Shown: positions 1 to 7,349, numbered from the stretch's first letter. The stretch: 64,000 nt of DNA from Bellilinea sp040754815 (GCA_040754815.1 JBFMBX010000009.1:57627-121626); one strand, 5' to 3'. Program-made: numbers and translations. Notes: generated by a model from the sequence alone, not told the origin.

Positions 1-70
1 CCTGAGGCATCCATACTACTGGGCAGGTTTTGCCTGTGTGGGACTGCCCTGAAAGAGTAAGGAGGATATC

Positions 71-478
71 ATGTCAGATGAAAACATTTTTCCGCTGGCG
101 CAATTCGTTCAGCGCATTGTTCCCCGTTTATCATCTCCGGAACAGCAAGAGCACCTGCGGGGACTGTTAAAGCGCATTGGGCAGGGTGACATCGAAGCCG
201 AGTTCGACCTCGATGACGCTGTGCGTGAACTCCCCCAACCGGTGCGAGCCTGGCTGGAAGAAAAAAGTGTAAGGTTCGAATGGAAACAGCGCGGCATGGA
301 AGGCCCGCCCGGGAAGGTCAGCCTTCTGCCAGCCAGCCAGCGCTGGGTGTGTCCCATGCCAGACTGCGACGATGATTTGCCGGTGCTTCAGGAGGGCGAG
401 GATCCGCCCTCCTGCCCCAAACACCCGGAGCGCCGCATGATTCGCGCCACGCAGAAAGGCGGTGCCCATGCTGGATAA
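71..478 (+). CDS. Small protein with possible C-terminal zinc ribbon
   Basis: Unrecognised 135-residue protein. The N-terminal two thirds is charged and probably helical. The C-terminal part has CPMPDC at about residues 94-99 and CPKH at about 115-118, a Cys/His spacing that could bind zinc. The start is well supported: AAGGAGG lies just upstream of the ATG. The last 17 bases overlap the next gene, so the two are probably translated together. It is the first gene of the mobile-element remnant. Function unknown; a role in nucleic-acid or protein binding is only a guess from the Cys/His cluster. Confidence 0.6.
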   Translation: MSDENIFPLAQFVQRIVPRLSSPEQQEHLRGLLKRIGQGDIEAEFDLDDAVRELPQPVRAWLEEKSVRFEWKQRGMEGPPGKVSLLPASQRWVCPMPDCDDDLPVLQEGEDPPSCPKHPERRMIRATQKGGAHAG

Positions 479-905
479 ATTCTGGGAATCGCTGGGCGAG
501 GACCTGGCAAAGCGCTGGGTGGAGCACCTCTTCGGCCCGGCCGGGCTTTTCTGGTTGGGGGGCGCCCTGCTGGCGCTGATTCAGGGCTGGGCACAGTCCT
601 GGGTGGAGGCTTTCCTGAACCTCTCCACCTGGCTGCAGGGTGCCGTAGCCCTGTTGGCAATCGCCGAGGTGGTGGGCAGTGCGCAGGTGGTGCGCCTGTT
701 CGTCTTTCCCCTGCTGCGTCTGCTGGAAGGCTACTGGCGAAAGCCCCTGAGCAAACTGAGCCAACATCTCACCGACCGGCTGGCGACGCGCTGGGAAAAG
801 CGTCGGGAGCGCGCGCGGGCGTTGAAAAAGAAACAACTGAATGGCGAAAGCCTCAGTTTGCAGGAGACCCAGGAACTGACTGACCTGGAGACCTGGGTTC
901 ATTAG
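462..905 (+). CDS. Small membrane protein of unknown function
   Basis: 147-residue protein with two strongly hydrophobic stretches, roughly residues 25-45 and 58-85, followed by a very basic, probably cytoplasmic tail (residues about 105-125, rich in Arg and Lys). The start may be the ATG at 462 or the one at 468. It overlaps the preceding Cys-containing gene. The sequence after it (930-1393) encodes a second, broken membrane protein of similar character, so the three probably formed one operon. No family recognised. Confidence 0.55.
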   Translation: MPMLDKFWESLGEDLAKRWVEHLFGPAGLFWLGGALLALIQGWAQSWVEAFLNLSTWLQGAVALLAIAEVVGSAQVVRLFVFPLLRLLEGYWRKPLSKLSQHLTDRLATRWEKRRERARALKKKQLNGESLSLQETQELTDLETWVH

Positions 906-929
906 CATCCTGTCCGGCGGGATGACCTG

Positions 930-1393
930 ATGCCCCCCAACTGGGCAAGCTGCTGAGAGCCCGCGAACTGGCGCCGCGCACCCGCTATGGGCTGGATGCG
1001 GTGGTGTACTGGGCGCGTCTGTGGGGTCTGCTGCCGCTGGATTTGCGCGAGGACCTTCTCTCGGCGCGGGCGGCGCTCAACCGCCGGGTGGAAGCCTTCG
1101 TCTGGGGCTTACTCTTCTTGCTGTGGGGATGGGTATCGTAGTGGGCAATCCCCTTGGGGCTGGTGTGGATGGGCTTTGCCTACTATCAGGCATATCTCGC
1201 CGCCGCTCCCTACGGCGACCTGATTGAGACCGCCTTTGACCTGTACCGCTTCCGCCTGTATGACGCGCTGGGCTGGGCACGTCCGCCGGACAGTGCCTCC
1301 GAAAAAGCCCATGGGAAAGCGCTGAGCGAATTTCTGTGGCGCAGCACGCTAAAAGAGCCCATTCGCTATCCCGAGAAACCCGGTGACGAATGA
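930..1393 (+). pseudogene. Frameshifted and stop-interrupted membrane protein gene
   Basis: A coherent reading can be followed across two defects. An ATG at 930 is followed by six C residues; one extra C would join it to the frame reading QLGKLLRARELAPRTRYG, which runs to an in-frame TAG at 1139-1141. The same frame continues beyond the TAG through a hydrophobic stretch (WAIPLGLVWMGFAYYQAY) to a TGA at 1391. The restored product would be about 154 residues with a central membrane hairpin and a charged C-terminus. Either the gene is dead or it needs frameshifting and readthrough; decay is far likelier given the other broken genes nearby. Confidence 0.55.
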
Positions 1394-1495
1394 GTGACAA
1401 AGGCGCACCGATGGGGGAGAAAAAGGGAGTGGATAAATCCTGGGTTTGGATGAATTGGTAAACCTGAGCGGGATCATTGGGAAAGTGCTGTTGAC

Positions 1496-1657
1496 ATGGA
1501 AACAAACTTGATAGAAAAAGAGGAAGGAATCCTAAAAGGTCAAGAAGATGACACATCTACAGGATCCCTTCCAGAACAGCCCCAGGTGAAACGAAAAAAG
1601 CAAGGGCCGTTTCATCCATGCGTGTGTTGTAGCCACGTATTTCGGCAATCTCCGTAG
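1496..1657 (+). CDS. Possible 53-residue protein with Cys cluster
   Basis: A short open frame begins with ATG after a stretch that is less GC-rich than its neighbours. The first half is acidic and Gln/Glu-rich; the end carries KRKKQG followed by PCVCC, a possible metal-binding or nucleic-acid contact. No convincing ribosome binding site is visible. It could be a fragment of a longer decayed gene. The region from 1394 to 1818 otherwise shows no gene I can support. Confidence 0.2.
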   Translation: METNLIEKEEGILKGQEDDTSTGSLPEQPQVKRKKQGPFHPCVCCSHVFRQSP

Positions 1658-1745
1658 TAGGAAGTTTCTCGTCATTTTGCGGTTACAGGAGGAGAGGAAC
1701 CGCAATTACAGCAAAAGTATTTGGGTAGCCCCATCTAAAAAAGCG

Positions 1746-1767
1746 CATGGGGAACATATTCCCCATG
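1746..1767. promoter_or_regulatory. 22-base palindrome upstream of parA-like remnant
   Basis: CATGGGGAA and TTCCCCATG form perfect 9-base arms around CATA. The site lies about 50 bases before the start of the parA-like remnant. Such a site is the expected form of a partition-gene operator or a parS-like centromere. That role is an inference from position and symmetry; nothing binds it on present evidence. Confidence 0.45.
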
Positions 1768-1818
1768 TACTGGTGTAAAAACTTGCCAGAAGGTTGCTCG
1801 GGAAAGGAGCAAACTGGC

Positions 1819-2061
1819 ATGAAGACCCTCATGACTACCGCAAAAGGCGGCACAGGAAAAACCGCCTTGCTAGCATACGGCTATCGCCTGGGGCTGCTGG
1901 AGGACCTGACCGGGCGCATCCTGCTAGGACTGGACAACGCGCTCACGCTTTGAGACCTGCGTCATCGACATCGGATTGGCCTGAAGAACGTCACGGGACT
2001 GGGTGGTAGCGCTGCAGGAGGTATGGCATCGCCTGCGGGTTGAGATGGGTGTAGCGGAGGG
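1819..2061 (+). pseudogene. Broken ParA/MinD-type partition ATPase
   Basis: The N-terminus reads MKTLMTTAKGGTGKTALLAY, a textbook deviant Walker A motif (KGGTGKT) of ParA-family ATPases, preceded by AAGGAG at good spacing. The frame stops at 1951-1953 after only 44 residues. In the next frame the DNA reads FETCVIDIG, which resembles a Walker B strand, and then meets another stop. A normal ParA has over 200 residues, so this copy has lost most of its middle and is frameshifted. The broken parB-like gene downstream supports an old partition module. Confidence 0.6.
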
Positions 2062-2541
2062 GTGCTGAAGATGTGCTCGCAGTGGTGCCACGTGCGAAAC
2101 TGCCTGATCGACAACGACATCCTGTGCGACCGCATCTACCCGGAGGAGATTCGTCCGGCACAGGCAGGCAACACCTGTGCAACCTGCAGGCACTGCCGGG
2201 GGGAGATCTGCTGCCTGACACAGGAACGCCTGCCGTCCAAACGCTGGTGCTGTCACCACAATGCGGAAGTGCGTAAGTTTGAGAAAGTGCTGCTGCGTGC
2301 CGGACAGAACGTCCCTTGGGAACTGCTGGCATCCCACGAGGTGGCAAGTGTGCGGGACCTGTTTGGGCAGGTAGAGAGCGCGCCGGATTTGTCCCCGGAG
2401 GTACCGGCGTACGGGATGTGGCTGGAGGTGGAGGAACTCAGCATTCCTCTGGTGTATAGGGTGTGTGCGGCGTGCTGGGAAGCCGCCCTAACCGGCGAGG
2501 AAGACGAGGGGTGTACGACGATGAAGGAGATATGGAGTTAA
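2062..2541 (+). CDS. Cysteine-rich protein, putative metal binding
   Basis: 159-residue protein (GTG start at 2062; ATG at 2071 is an alternative, with GGAGGGG just upstream). The N-terminal 60 residues carry many Cys in pairs, including CATCRHC and a following GEICC, plus CC and HH further on, consistent with one or two zinc-binding knuckles. The C-terminal half is ordinary and contains an ACW motif near residue 138. It sits between the parA and parB remnants, where plasmid-type elements often carry small DNA-binding accessory proteins. Family not recognised. Confidence 0.5.
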   Translation: MLKMCSQWCHVRNCLIDNDILCDRIYPEEIRPAQAGNTCATCRHCRGEICCLTQERLPSKRWCCHHNAEVRKFEKVLLRAGQNVPWELLASHEVASVRDLFGQVESAPDLSPEVPAYGMWLEVEELSIPLVYRVCAACWEAALTGEEDEGCTTMKEIWS

Positions 2542-2933
2542 GGAACATTCGCCTGGATTTGATTCGGTTCGATGTGCGCAACCCGCGCACGGATGCCGAA
2601 AACGGACTTCTGGAAGAATTAGCCGCGTCAATCCCAGCCATGGTCTGGTTCAGCCGCAAGCGGTCATCCCCGCGAGAGGGGGATACCGGGTGCTCACCAG
2701 TGAACGGCGAGTGCGGGCGGCATGCCTGGCCGGGTTGGAAGAAATCCCCTTCCTGGTCTGCGAGGGCCCGGGAGCAGTGACCGCACACCCCGCTGCACAC
2801 CCGCATGAAGCAGACCTTCGCAGGGGTATATGAGGGCTTGGAGCGGCGGGGGTAGATTGAGATGATTGCGGACGAGTGGCGGCTGACGGAAGCGGGCAAG
2901 AGCAAGATACGGGTGTTGTTGGAGGGCAGATGA
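2532..2933 (+). pseudogene. Frameshifted ParB/sulfiredoxin-fold protein gene
   Basis: The frame starting at 2532 reads MELRNIRLDLIRFDVRNPRT and then LLEELAASI, the standard start of a ParB N-terminal domain. It then loses sense, while the next frame continues HGLVQPQAVIPARGGYRVL and SERRVRAACLAGLEEIP, the GxxxP and ERR..AA box of ParB. A shift near 2630 therefore broke the gene. A third frame later gives MKQTFAGVYEGLERRG and a winged-helix-like end, interrupted by TAG. At least two frame breaks and one stop make it a pseudogene. It forms a decayed partition pair with the parA remnant. Confidence 0.65.
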
Positions 2934-3325
2934 GCCTGAGGCGGGTGTACGCTATCCGGGGCGTCTTGGCGGTCGAAGCCGTCCTGACCACCGATTTGTC
3001 GGTGCTGGGCGGCAGTCACCGGGTGGTGTGCGAGAACGATCTGGCACTGGAAACGCTGGCGTTCGTCCTGGTCGGGCGGGCGCACCGTGAAGCCCTACAT
3101 GCCACCGTCCACGGCTGGCTGTGGTCTGCGGATGAGCGGGCGCATGTGGTTGCCCGTGAGGTGGTCTTTCATGTTCCGCCGCTCTTGCGTGAGCAGGCGG
3201 TCAATGTCATCAAGCAGTTGCGCAAAGCCGAAGGTGTACTGCCGGAGCGGGTAGCCGTGAACGGCTGGCAGGTGAGTTTGCGGGAGATACTGGCGGATGT
3301 GGTGGTGGACGGCGGGCTGGTCTAG
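2930..3325 (+). CDS. Hypothetical protein of the mobile element
   Basis: 131 residues if started at the ATG 2930, which overlaps the TGA ending the parB remnant (ATGA). The protein is rich in Val, Ala and Leu with few charged clusters, and contains HATVHGWLWSADERAHVVAR. No membrane segment or catalytic motif is obvious. The intact frame and coupling suggest that it is or was a real gene. Function unknown. Confidence 0.45.
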   Translation: MSLRRVYAIRGVLAVEAVLTTDLSVLGGSHRVVCENDLALETLAFVLVGRAHREALHATVHGWLWSADERAHVVAREVVFHVPPLLREQAVNVIKQLRKAEGVLPERVAVNGWQVSLREILADVVVDGGLV

Positions 3326-3504
3326 CGACCAGCGGGGACGGCCTAACGGCCTGGCTTACGGCACAGTGCGCCTTGCGCCCCGTCACCGCTTGACGCCTAG
3401 CGGCGTCTGCGCTCTTGGCGTAGCCGCCTGCGTTCGGGGGCGCTCCGGCGCAAGTGTGCCTGGTGCGGGCTTAGCCGCCCGTTGAAACTTTGCGGAGGTG
3501 CAGG
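3326..3504. other. GC-rich intergenic stretch with short palindromes
   Basis: Contains several small self-complementary pieces, for example GGCCTAACGGCC and a CGCC/GGCG-rich run near 3390-3435, and GCGGAGGTG just before the next ATG. No gene, promoter or clear terminator is recognised. The palindromic texture may be a degenerate repeat element. Confidence 0.25.
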
Positions 3505-3720
3505 ATGGACTACCTGATGCGGTTTTTCAGAAATGTGCTGGTTCTGGTGCTGGTCATGGGCGGGATGGTGCTGGTCTTACTGCTCACCGGCCAGCGTGAG
3601 GTGGTGAAGATTTTGGGGTCAATGGTCGAGGTGTACGATGGGCTGGGTATTTTGCCGTTCGTGCTACTTCTGCTGGTGTTGATGGTTTTGCCCAAACCGA
3701 AACGGCGCAGGAGGGAATGA
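3505..3720 (+). CDS. Small two-helix membrane protein
   Basis: 71 residues from the ATG at 3505, chosen because GCGGAGGTG precedes it. Two hydrophobic segments, roughly residues 8-28 and 46-62, are separated by a short polar loop; the tail PKPKRRRRE is strongly basic and probably cytoplasmic. It overlaps the next gene by an ATGA junction at 3717-3720, so the two are coupled. Family unknown. Confidence 0.5.
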   Translation: MDYLMRFFRNVLVLVLVMGGMVLVLLLTGQREVVKILGSMVEVYDGLGILPFVLLLLVLMVLPKPKRRRRE

Positions 3721-4184
3721 TGAGTTTTGCCTTTCGCAAGCACGACTACAATCTGGACGAGTTCGAGCGCTACCCGGAGCATGGCTGTATCGTCATGCGG
3801 GTGGCGGCCGAGGCGAAGCCGGTCTGCCTGCTGGACTGGCTGAACGAGAACGCTGCCGAGCGGACGGTGCGGGATGTCATCCTGCGCGGCGAGGGCGAGT
3901 ACGACCTTCCGGCGGTGATTCTGGACAACGGCTTCCTGCTGCCGGTCAGGCGGGCGATGGATGTGGTCACCGGCAACCCGCAGGGTGAGGTCAACGAGAG
4001 CGTGCTGGACTGGCGGGTGACCGACATTCTCTACCTGCGGGGTGAGAATCAAGAGGGGGTGGCGGTGGAACTGCTGCCGGACGGTTCGGAGGCGGATGAT
4101 GACCCCGCCTTTCTGCTGTATCTGGATATGCCAATCCTCTTGTACCTGCTCTTCGATGCCGAGATTCGCAAGTACGAGCCGTGA
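3717..4184 (+). CDS. Hypothetical acidic protein
   Basis: 155 residues, translationally coupled to the upstream membrane protein by ATGA (3717-3720). Acidic overall, with no membrane segment; an ELLPDGSEADDDPAF loop is followed by a hydrophobic end, LLYLDMPILLYLLF. No known motif. The intact frame and overlap make it a credible gene. Confidence 0.5.
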   Translation: MMSFAFRKHDYNLDEFERYPEHGCIVMRVAAEAKPVCLLDWLNENAAERTVRDVILRGEGEYDLPAVILDNGFLLPVRRAMDVVTGNPQGEVNESVLDWRVTDILYLRGENQEGVAVELLPDGSEADDDPAFLLYLDMPILLYLLFDAEIRKYEP

Positions 4185-4198
4185 GGTAAAATGCCCGT

Positions 4199-4429
4199 AT
4201 GCGCCTCATCCGCAACGACCCTGACCGGAATATCCACCGCTGGTATGTGGTGGGGGTGCAGGCAACCCTCCTGGACGCCTGGGCAGTGGTGTGCGGGTGG
4301 GGCAGCCTGCGCTCCGGTTATGAACGCTGGCGCTGTATCCCGTGCAAGGATGAAACCCACGCCCGCCTACTGGCGGAGCGGATTGCCCGGCGCAAGATTC
4401 GGCGCGGATACCGTTTTTCGGCGGGGTGA
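4199..4429 (+). CDS. Stand-alone WGR-like domain protein
   Basis: 76 residues. The order of features fits a WGR domain: an early WYVVGVQ strand, a central CGWGSLRSGYERW with the WG-x-x-G-x core, then an A-rich helix (ARLLAERIARRK) and a closing RRGYRF. In PARPs WGR domains bind nucleic acid; in bacteria they occur alone or beside MolR-like proteins. The start is the ATG at 4199; an ATG at 4191 lies in another frame. It sits just upstream of a large inverted repeat and the replication-like gene. Confidence 0.55.
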   Translation: MRLIRNDPDRNIHRWYVVGVQATLLDAWAVVCGWGSLRSGYERWRCIPCKDETHARLLAERIARRKIRRGYRFSAG

Positions 4430-4446
4430 GGACAGGTGGGGCGGGG

Positions 4447-4515
4447 AAATCTTATGCGGGATATTAAACCTGCAAAAAGTAGGGGGGTGCCACAATAATA
4501 TCCCGCATAAGATTT
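4447..4515. repeat. Perfect 20-base inverted repeat with 29-base spacer
   Basis: The arm AAATCTTATGCGGGATATTA (4447-4466) is matched exactly by its reverse complement at 4496-4515. The spacer includes a G-rich run, AGGGGGG. Downstream, ATGGTACGCTT occurs twice, at 4531-4541 and 4556-4566, 25 bases apart, with the second copy inside the next gene. Location just 5' of a replication-relaxation-like gene suggests an origin, a terminator hairpin or a binding site. Confidence 0.7.
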
Positions 4516-4541
4516 TGTAAATTCAGGGTCATGGTACGCTT

Positions 4542-5273
4542 ATGACACCGAGCAATGGTACGCTTTCAACCCGGACAAGGGCGATTCGGATTGAATTGTG
4601 GCGGCGGATGGAAACCGCCGTGCAGATACTGGCCGAGGGAGTTTCGCTGCAAAGAGAACTGCAATACCGGATGAATCTCTCCGGTGGAGCAACAGACAGG
4701 CTGATAAAAGTTTTGCTGGAACAGGAACTTATCGAGCAACGCTTTTTCGGCAGCGGGAAAACTCGCTATGCCGTCCTGCGTCTGACGGATAACGGGGTGG
4801 TCTTTGCCGCGGAACTGGGGTGTCCCATTCGCCGTTCAGAGTGGGACGTTCTTGCTCAAAAACACAATGCCGATGAACACGCCAAGCACGCCTTTGCCAT
4901 CCTGCTGTTTGCCTACCACGCCCGCAGACGGGGCTGGCGGGTGGAGGTCTGCCCGGTGGTGGATAATCCGCTGGTCGAGCCGGATGTGCTGGTCGAGAAG
5001 GACGGCGAGCGGATTTATGTCGAGGTGGAGACCCTGCGAAACCCGCGCAAACGCAGGGACGGGGCAGATAACACATGGGTGCGGAAGTGGATCAATCAGT
5101 ACAACTTCCAGCGGCGGGTGGCGGTATGCACCCTGACGCCCAAGCGGATGCAGGGTATCCTGCGTTATCTCAAACCCCGCTTTGCGGGGGTGGCCACCGA
5201 ACTGACCACGCTGGCAAAGCAGCCGGACAGTGACCTGTGGCTGGAACGCTGGAACCGTGGGCAAGGGGCTTGA
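4542..5273 (+). CDS. Replication-relaxation-like protein with nuclease-type fold
   Basis: 243 residues. The first about 85 residues look like a winged helix (recognition region LSGGATDRLIKVLLEQELI). The second half reads PLVEPDVLVEKDGERIYVEV, the PD-x(n)-E-x-E pattern of a restriction-endonuclease-like core, followed by a basic segment. This layout matches the replication-relaxation family found on actinobacterial and Chloroflexota plasmids and integrative elements. Expected to act on element DNA; the reaction is not known. It follows a perfect inverted repeat and iteron-like repeats, and precedes the toxin-antitoxin pair. Confidence 0.55.
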   Translation: MTPSNGTLSTRTRAIRIELWRRMETAVQILAEGVSLQRELQYRMNLSGGATDRLIKVLLEQELIEQRFFGSGKTRYAVLRLTDNGVVFAAELGCPIRRSEWDVLAQKHNADEHAKHAFAILLFAYHARRRGWRVEVCPVVDNPLVEPDVLVEKDGERIYVEVETLRNPRKRRDGADNTWVRKWINQYNFQRRVAVCTLTPKRMQGILRYLKPRFAGVATELTTLAKQPDSDLWLERWNRGQGA

Positions 5274-5306
5274 CAAAATCCTTGTTGTGTAATACTCTAT
5301 ACACAA
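5270..5306 (+). promoter_or_regulatory. Promoter and operator of the toxin-antitoxin pair
   Basis: TTGACA at 5270-5275 is followed after 17 bases by TACTCT (5293-5298). Overlapping the -10 is a palindrome, TTGTGTA (5285-5291) and TACACAA (5300-5306) around eight bases. A palindrome over the promoter is what an autorepressing ribbon-helix-helix antitoxin would bind. Confidence 0.6.
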
Positions 5307-5317
5307 TGAGGTGAGAG

Positions 5318-5611
5318 ATGACCGAACTGATTCGAGTGCAAGTGATGTTGGACAAAAGTGACCAGGTGGAACTGCACGAGATTGCTCGGGAACAGGGCAA
5401 GAGCGTGTCTGAAATCCTGCGGGAACTGGTGCGCCGCTATCTGGAAGAACAGCGCCGGGCGGAGAGTGAACAATTCCGCCGCACGCTGGCAAAGTTGCGG
5501 GAAATTCGCGAACGCACTGCTGCTCAATATGGTGTGTATGAGGGTGACATTCTGCGGGATGTGCGTGAGGAATACGAGCGGGAGCAGGAGGAGAAATGGG
5601 GATTGTCGTAG
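5318..5611 (+). CDS. Ribbon-helix-helix antitoxin
   Basis: 97 residues. Residues 1-45 have the ribbon-helix-helix pattern: a strand (ELIRVQVML), helix 1 (DQVELHEIAREQG), the turn KSVSEI and helix 2 (LRELVRRYLEEQR). The long charged C-terminus is the likely toxin-wrapping part. The family binds operator DNA as dimers and neutralises the paired toxin. Its gene overlaps the PIN toxin gene by 16 bases and follows a palindromic promoter, as expected for autoregulation. Confidence 0.75.
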   Translation: MTELIRVQVMLDKSDQVELHEIAREQGKSVSEILRELVRRYLEEQRRAESEQFRRTLAKLREIRERTAAQYGVYEGDILRDVREEYEREQEEKWGLS

Positions 5612-6027
5612 ATGCCAGCGTTGTGGTCAATGTCCTGCTGACTCAGGATTACTCGGTTCAGGCGGAGCGATGTCTGGGCGGCTGGAAGTCTAGCGGTGAA
5701 GTGTTGTACGCACCGGCGCACTGGTATGCTGAGGTGGTGTCAGCCCTACGTTTTGCCGTGTTCAAGCGCAGACTGGCTCCGCAGGATGCCGACCTGTTGG
5801 TGGACATTTTGCCGGAGTTAGGGGTACGGGTGGTGGAGCCGACCCCGGCTTTGTTGAAATCCTCGCTGCACTGGGCAGAGCGGTTGGGGCAGAGCAAAGC
5901 CTACGATGCCCAGTATGCGGCAGTGGCGGAGCAGTACGGAGCGGAGTTGTGGAGCGCCGACCAGCGGCTGGTCAATGCGTTGCAAGCGCAGGGTGCAGGG
6001 TGGGCGCACTGGATTGGGGAGGTGTGA
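5596..6027 (+). CDS. PIN-domain toxin, VapC type
   Basis: 143 residues with the PIN-domain layout: an N-terminal Asp in IVVDASVVV (D6), a Glu in HWYAEVVSAL near residue 46, and later acidic residues in KAYDAQYAAVAE and LWSADQRLVNA. These are the metal-binding acids of Mg-dependent RNases. VapC proteins cut tRNA or rRNA when the antitoxin is degraded. Overlap with the antitoxin gene gives coupled translation. It probably helped keep the mobile element in the host. Confidence 0.8.
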   Translation: MGIVVDASVVVNVLLTQDYSVQAERCLGGWKSSGEVLYAPAHWYAEVVSALRFAVFKRRLAPQDADLLVDILPELGVRVVEPTPALLKSSLHWAERLGQSKAYDAQYAAVAEQYGAELWSADQRLVNALQAQGAGWAHWIGEV

Positions 6028-6055
6028 GGTCTATAGGGGTCGTCACGCCAGAGAT

Positions 6056-6178
6056 ATGAAACCGGACGCCTTGCCAGGTAGGGTCGTTATGTTCGTTGTC
6101 CGTCTCATCTGGACGGCAATCTACATCGGCAGCAGGCAGTATGCGCTGGACAGACGGCTCGACCAATGGATCAAGTGA
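6056..6178 (+). CDS. Possible 40-residue membrane-associated peptide
   Basis: A short frame with a central hydrophobic stretch (RVVMFVVRLIWTAIYIG) and a charged tail. No clear ribosome binding site. It lies between the toxin gene and a strong hairpin, a place where small peptides do occur. It may be chance. Confidence 0.2.
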   Translation: MKPDALPGRVVMFVVRLIWTAIYIGSRQYALDRRLDQWIK

Positions 6179-6208
6179 CCGCCGTATGCGCGCCGAAACG
6201 AGCCGAAC

Positions 6209-6239
6209 AGACCGCCTGCGAGAGATGAGCAGGCGGTCT
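6209..6239. terminator. Strong hairpin after the toxin-antitoxin region
   Basis: AGACCGCCTGC (6209-6219) pairs perfectly with GCAGGCGGTCT (6229-6239) over a nine-base loop. There is no run of T after it on either strand, so it may be a weak terminator, an mRNA-stabilising hairpin or a structural site near the recombinase promoter. Confidence 0.5.
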
Positions 6240-6252
6240 ATGTGTTACTTGC

Positions 6253-6344
6253 GTGTCGCACAACATAGTCGTACAATACACATTGTAAGACGCAAAACAC
6301 CCGTTTTTGGGGCTGAAAACCGCCCTAAACTGTGTCGCACAATG
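6253..6344. repeat. Paired GTGTCGCACAA repeats before the recombinase
   Basis: GTGTCGCACAA occurs at 6253-6263 and 6332-6342 in the same orientation, 79 bases apart. Between them is a small palindrome, ACAATACACATTGT. The recombinase starts at 6370. The repeats may be recombinase arm sites or operator sites. Confidence 0.4.
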
Positions 6345-6369
6345 TTTTTAGCGAAAGGAAACCGCACCA

Positions 6370-7188
6370 ATGAACCCGGTAGAGGACTTCCTGTCAACCC
6401 TCACCAGCCCCCGCACGGCAGAACGCTACCGCTCTGCGCTGGACGAATTTACCGAGTGGTACACCAGCACCACTGGCGCAGGCGTGGACTGGAACCTCCT
6501 CACTGCCGTTGAAGTCAAGGACTACACCGCCTACTTGCAAACCGTGCGGAGGCTCTCACCGGCCAGTGTCAACCTGCGCCTGGCAGCCATCCGCTCGCTC
6601 TTGCGCCACCTGGGGCGCACCTTGAAGGTGAAGGGGCCAAAGCAGGTCACGCCGCCCCTCAAAGCGCTCTCTGCCCGTGAGTTGGGCAGACTGTTTGCCG
6701 CCGCCGAGGGCAGTACACGGGACACCGCCATCCTGAACCTGATGGGACGGGCAGGCTTGCAGGTGGGTGAGGTGGTGCGCCTGCGGCTGGGAGATGTCGA
6801 GATGAACGGGCGTTCGGGCTGGCTGACGGTGAGAGGCGGCAAGGGCAACAAGACCCGCCGTGTGCCATTGAACGGTGAGGTGCGCCAATCCTTGAAGGCC
6901 TGGCTGGACGAACGACCGGAGGTGGCGGAGGACTGGCTGTTTCTTTCCCGCAGCGGCAGGGCGCTGGCGGAGCGGGATGTGCAGCGTATGGTGGCGGAGT
7001 ATGCCAGGGTTGCGGGTGTGGAAGCCACCCCGCACACCTTACGGCACACCTTTGCCACCCGTGCCATCGAGAAGGGGGTGGATGTGGCCACGCTTGCGGC
7101 GATTTTGGGACACTCCCGGATTGAGACGACCGGGCGTTACCTGCACCCGACCGCCGAGCGGATACAGGATGCGGTGGAGGGGGTGTGA
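6370..7188 (+). CDS. Tyrosine recombinase (phage-integrase family) with altered box I
   Basis: 272 residues, XerC/D size. Residues 1-85 form a SAM-like N-terminal domain; residues 100-272 are the catalytic domain. Visible catalytic residues are Lys158 in RGGKGNK, His222 and Arg225 in PHTLRH, His248 in LGHS and Tyr257 in GRYLHP. The first catalytic Arg, normally in a GLRxxE motif, is Gln131 (GLQVGE, codon CAG at 6760-6762). One base change would explain it. Without that Arg, strand cleavage is usually strongly impaired. GAAAGGA precedes the start. It marks the right end of the mobile-element remnant. Confidence 0.85.
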   Translation: MNPVEDFLSTLTSPRTAERYRSALDEFTEWYTSTTGAGVDWNLLTAVEVKDYTAYLQTVRRLSPASVNLRLAAIRSLLRHLGRTLKVKGPKQVTPPLKALSARELGRLFAAAEGSTRDTAILNLMGRAGLQVGEVVRLRLGDVEMNGRSGWLTVRGGKGNKTRRVPLNGEVRQSLKAWLDERPEVAEDWLFLSRSGRALAERDVQRMVAEYARVAGVEATPHTLRHTFATRAIEKGVDVATLAAILGHSRIETTGRYLHPTAERIQDAVEGV

Positions 7189-7349
7189 GTTATATTTTCT
7201 GGATAGGGTAAATCTTTGCTTATTCCTTGAACATCTCCCTGTAACCAGATCATCCCAGTCTCTGACCATGAAATATTAGTCAGAAACACAATGTTCAGTT
7301 CACAAGTCATCAGACCTATAAAAGATTGATCACTTTCATGGGAGAAAAT

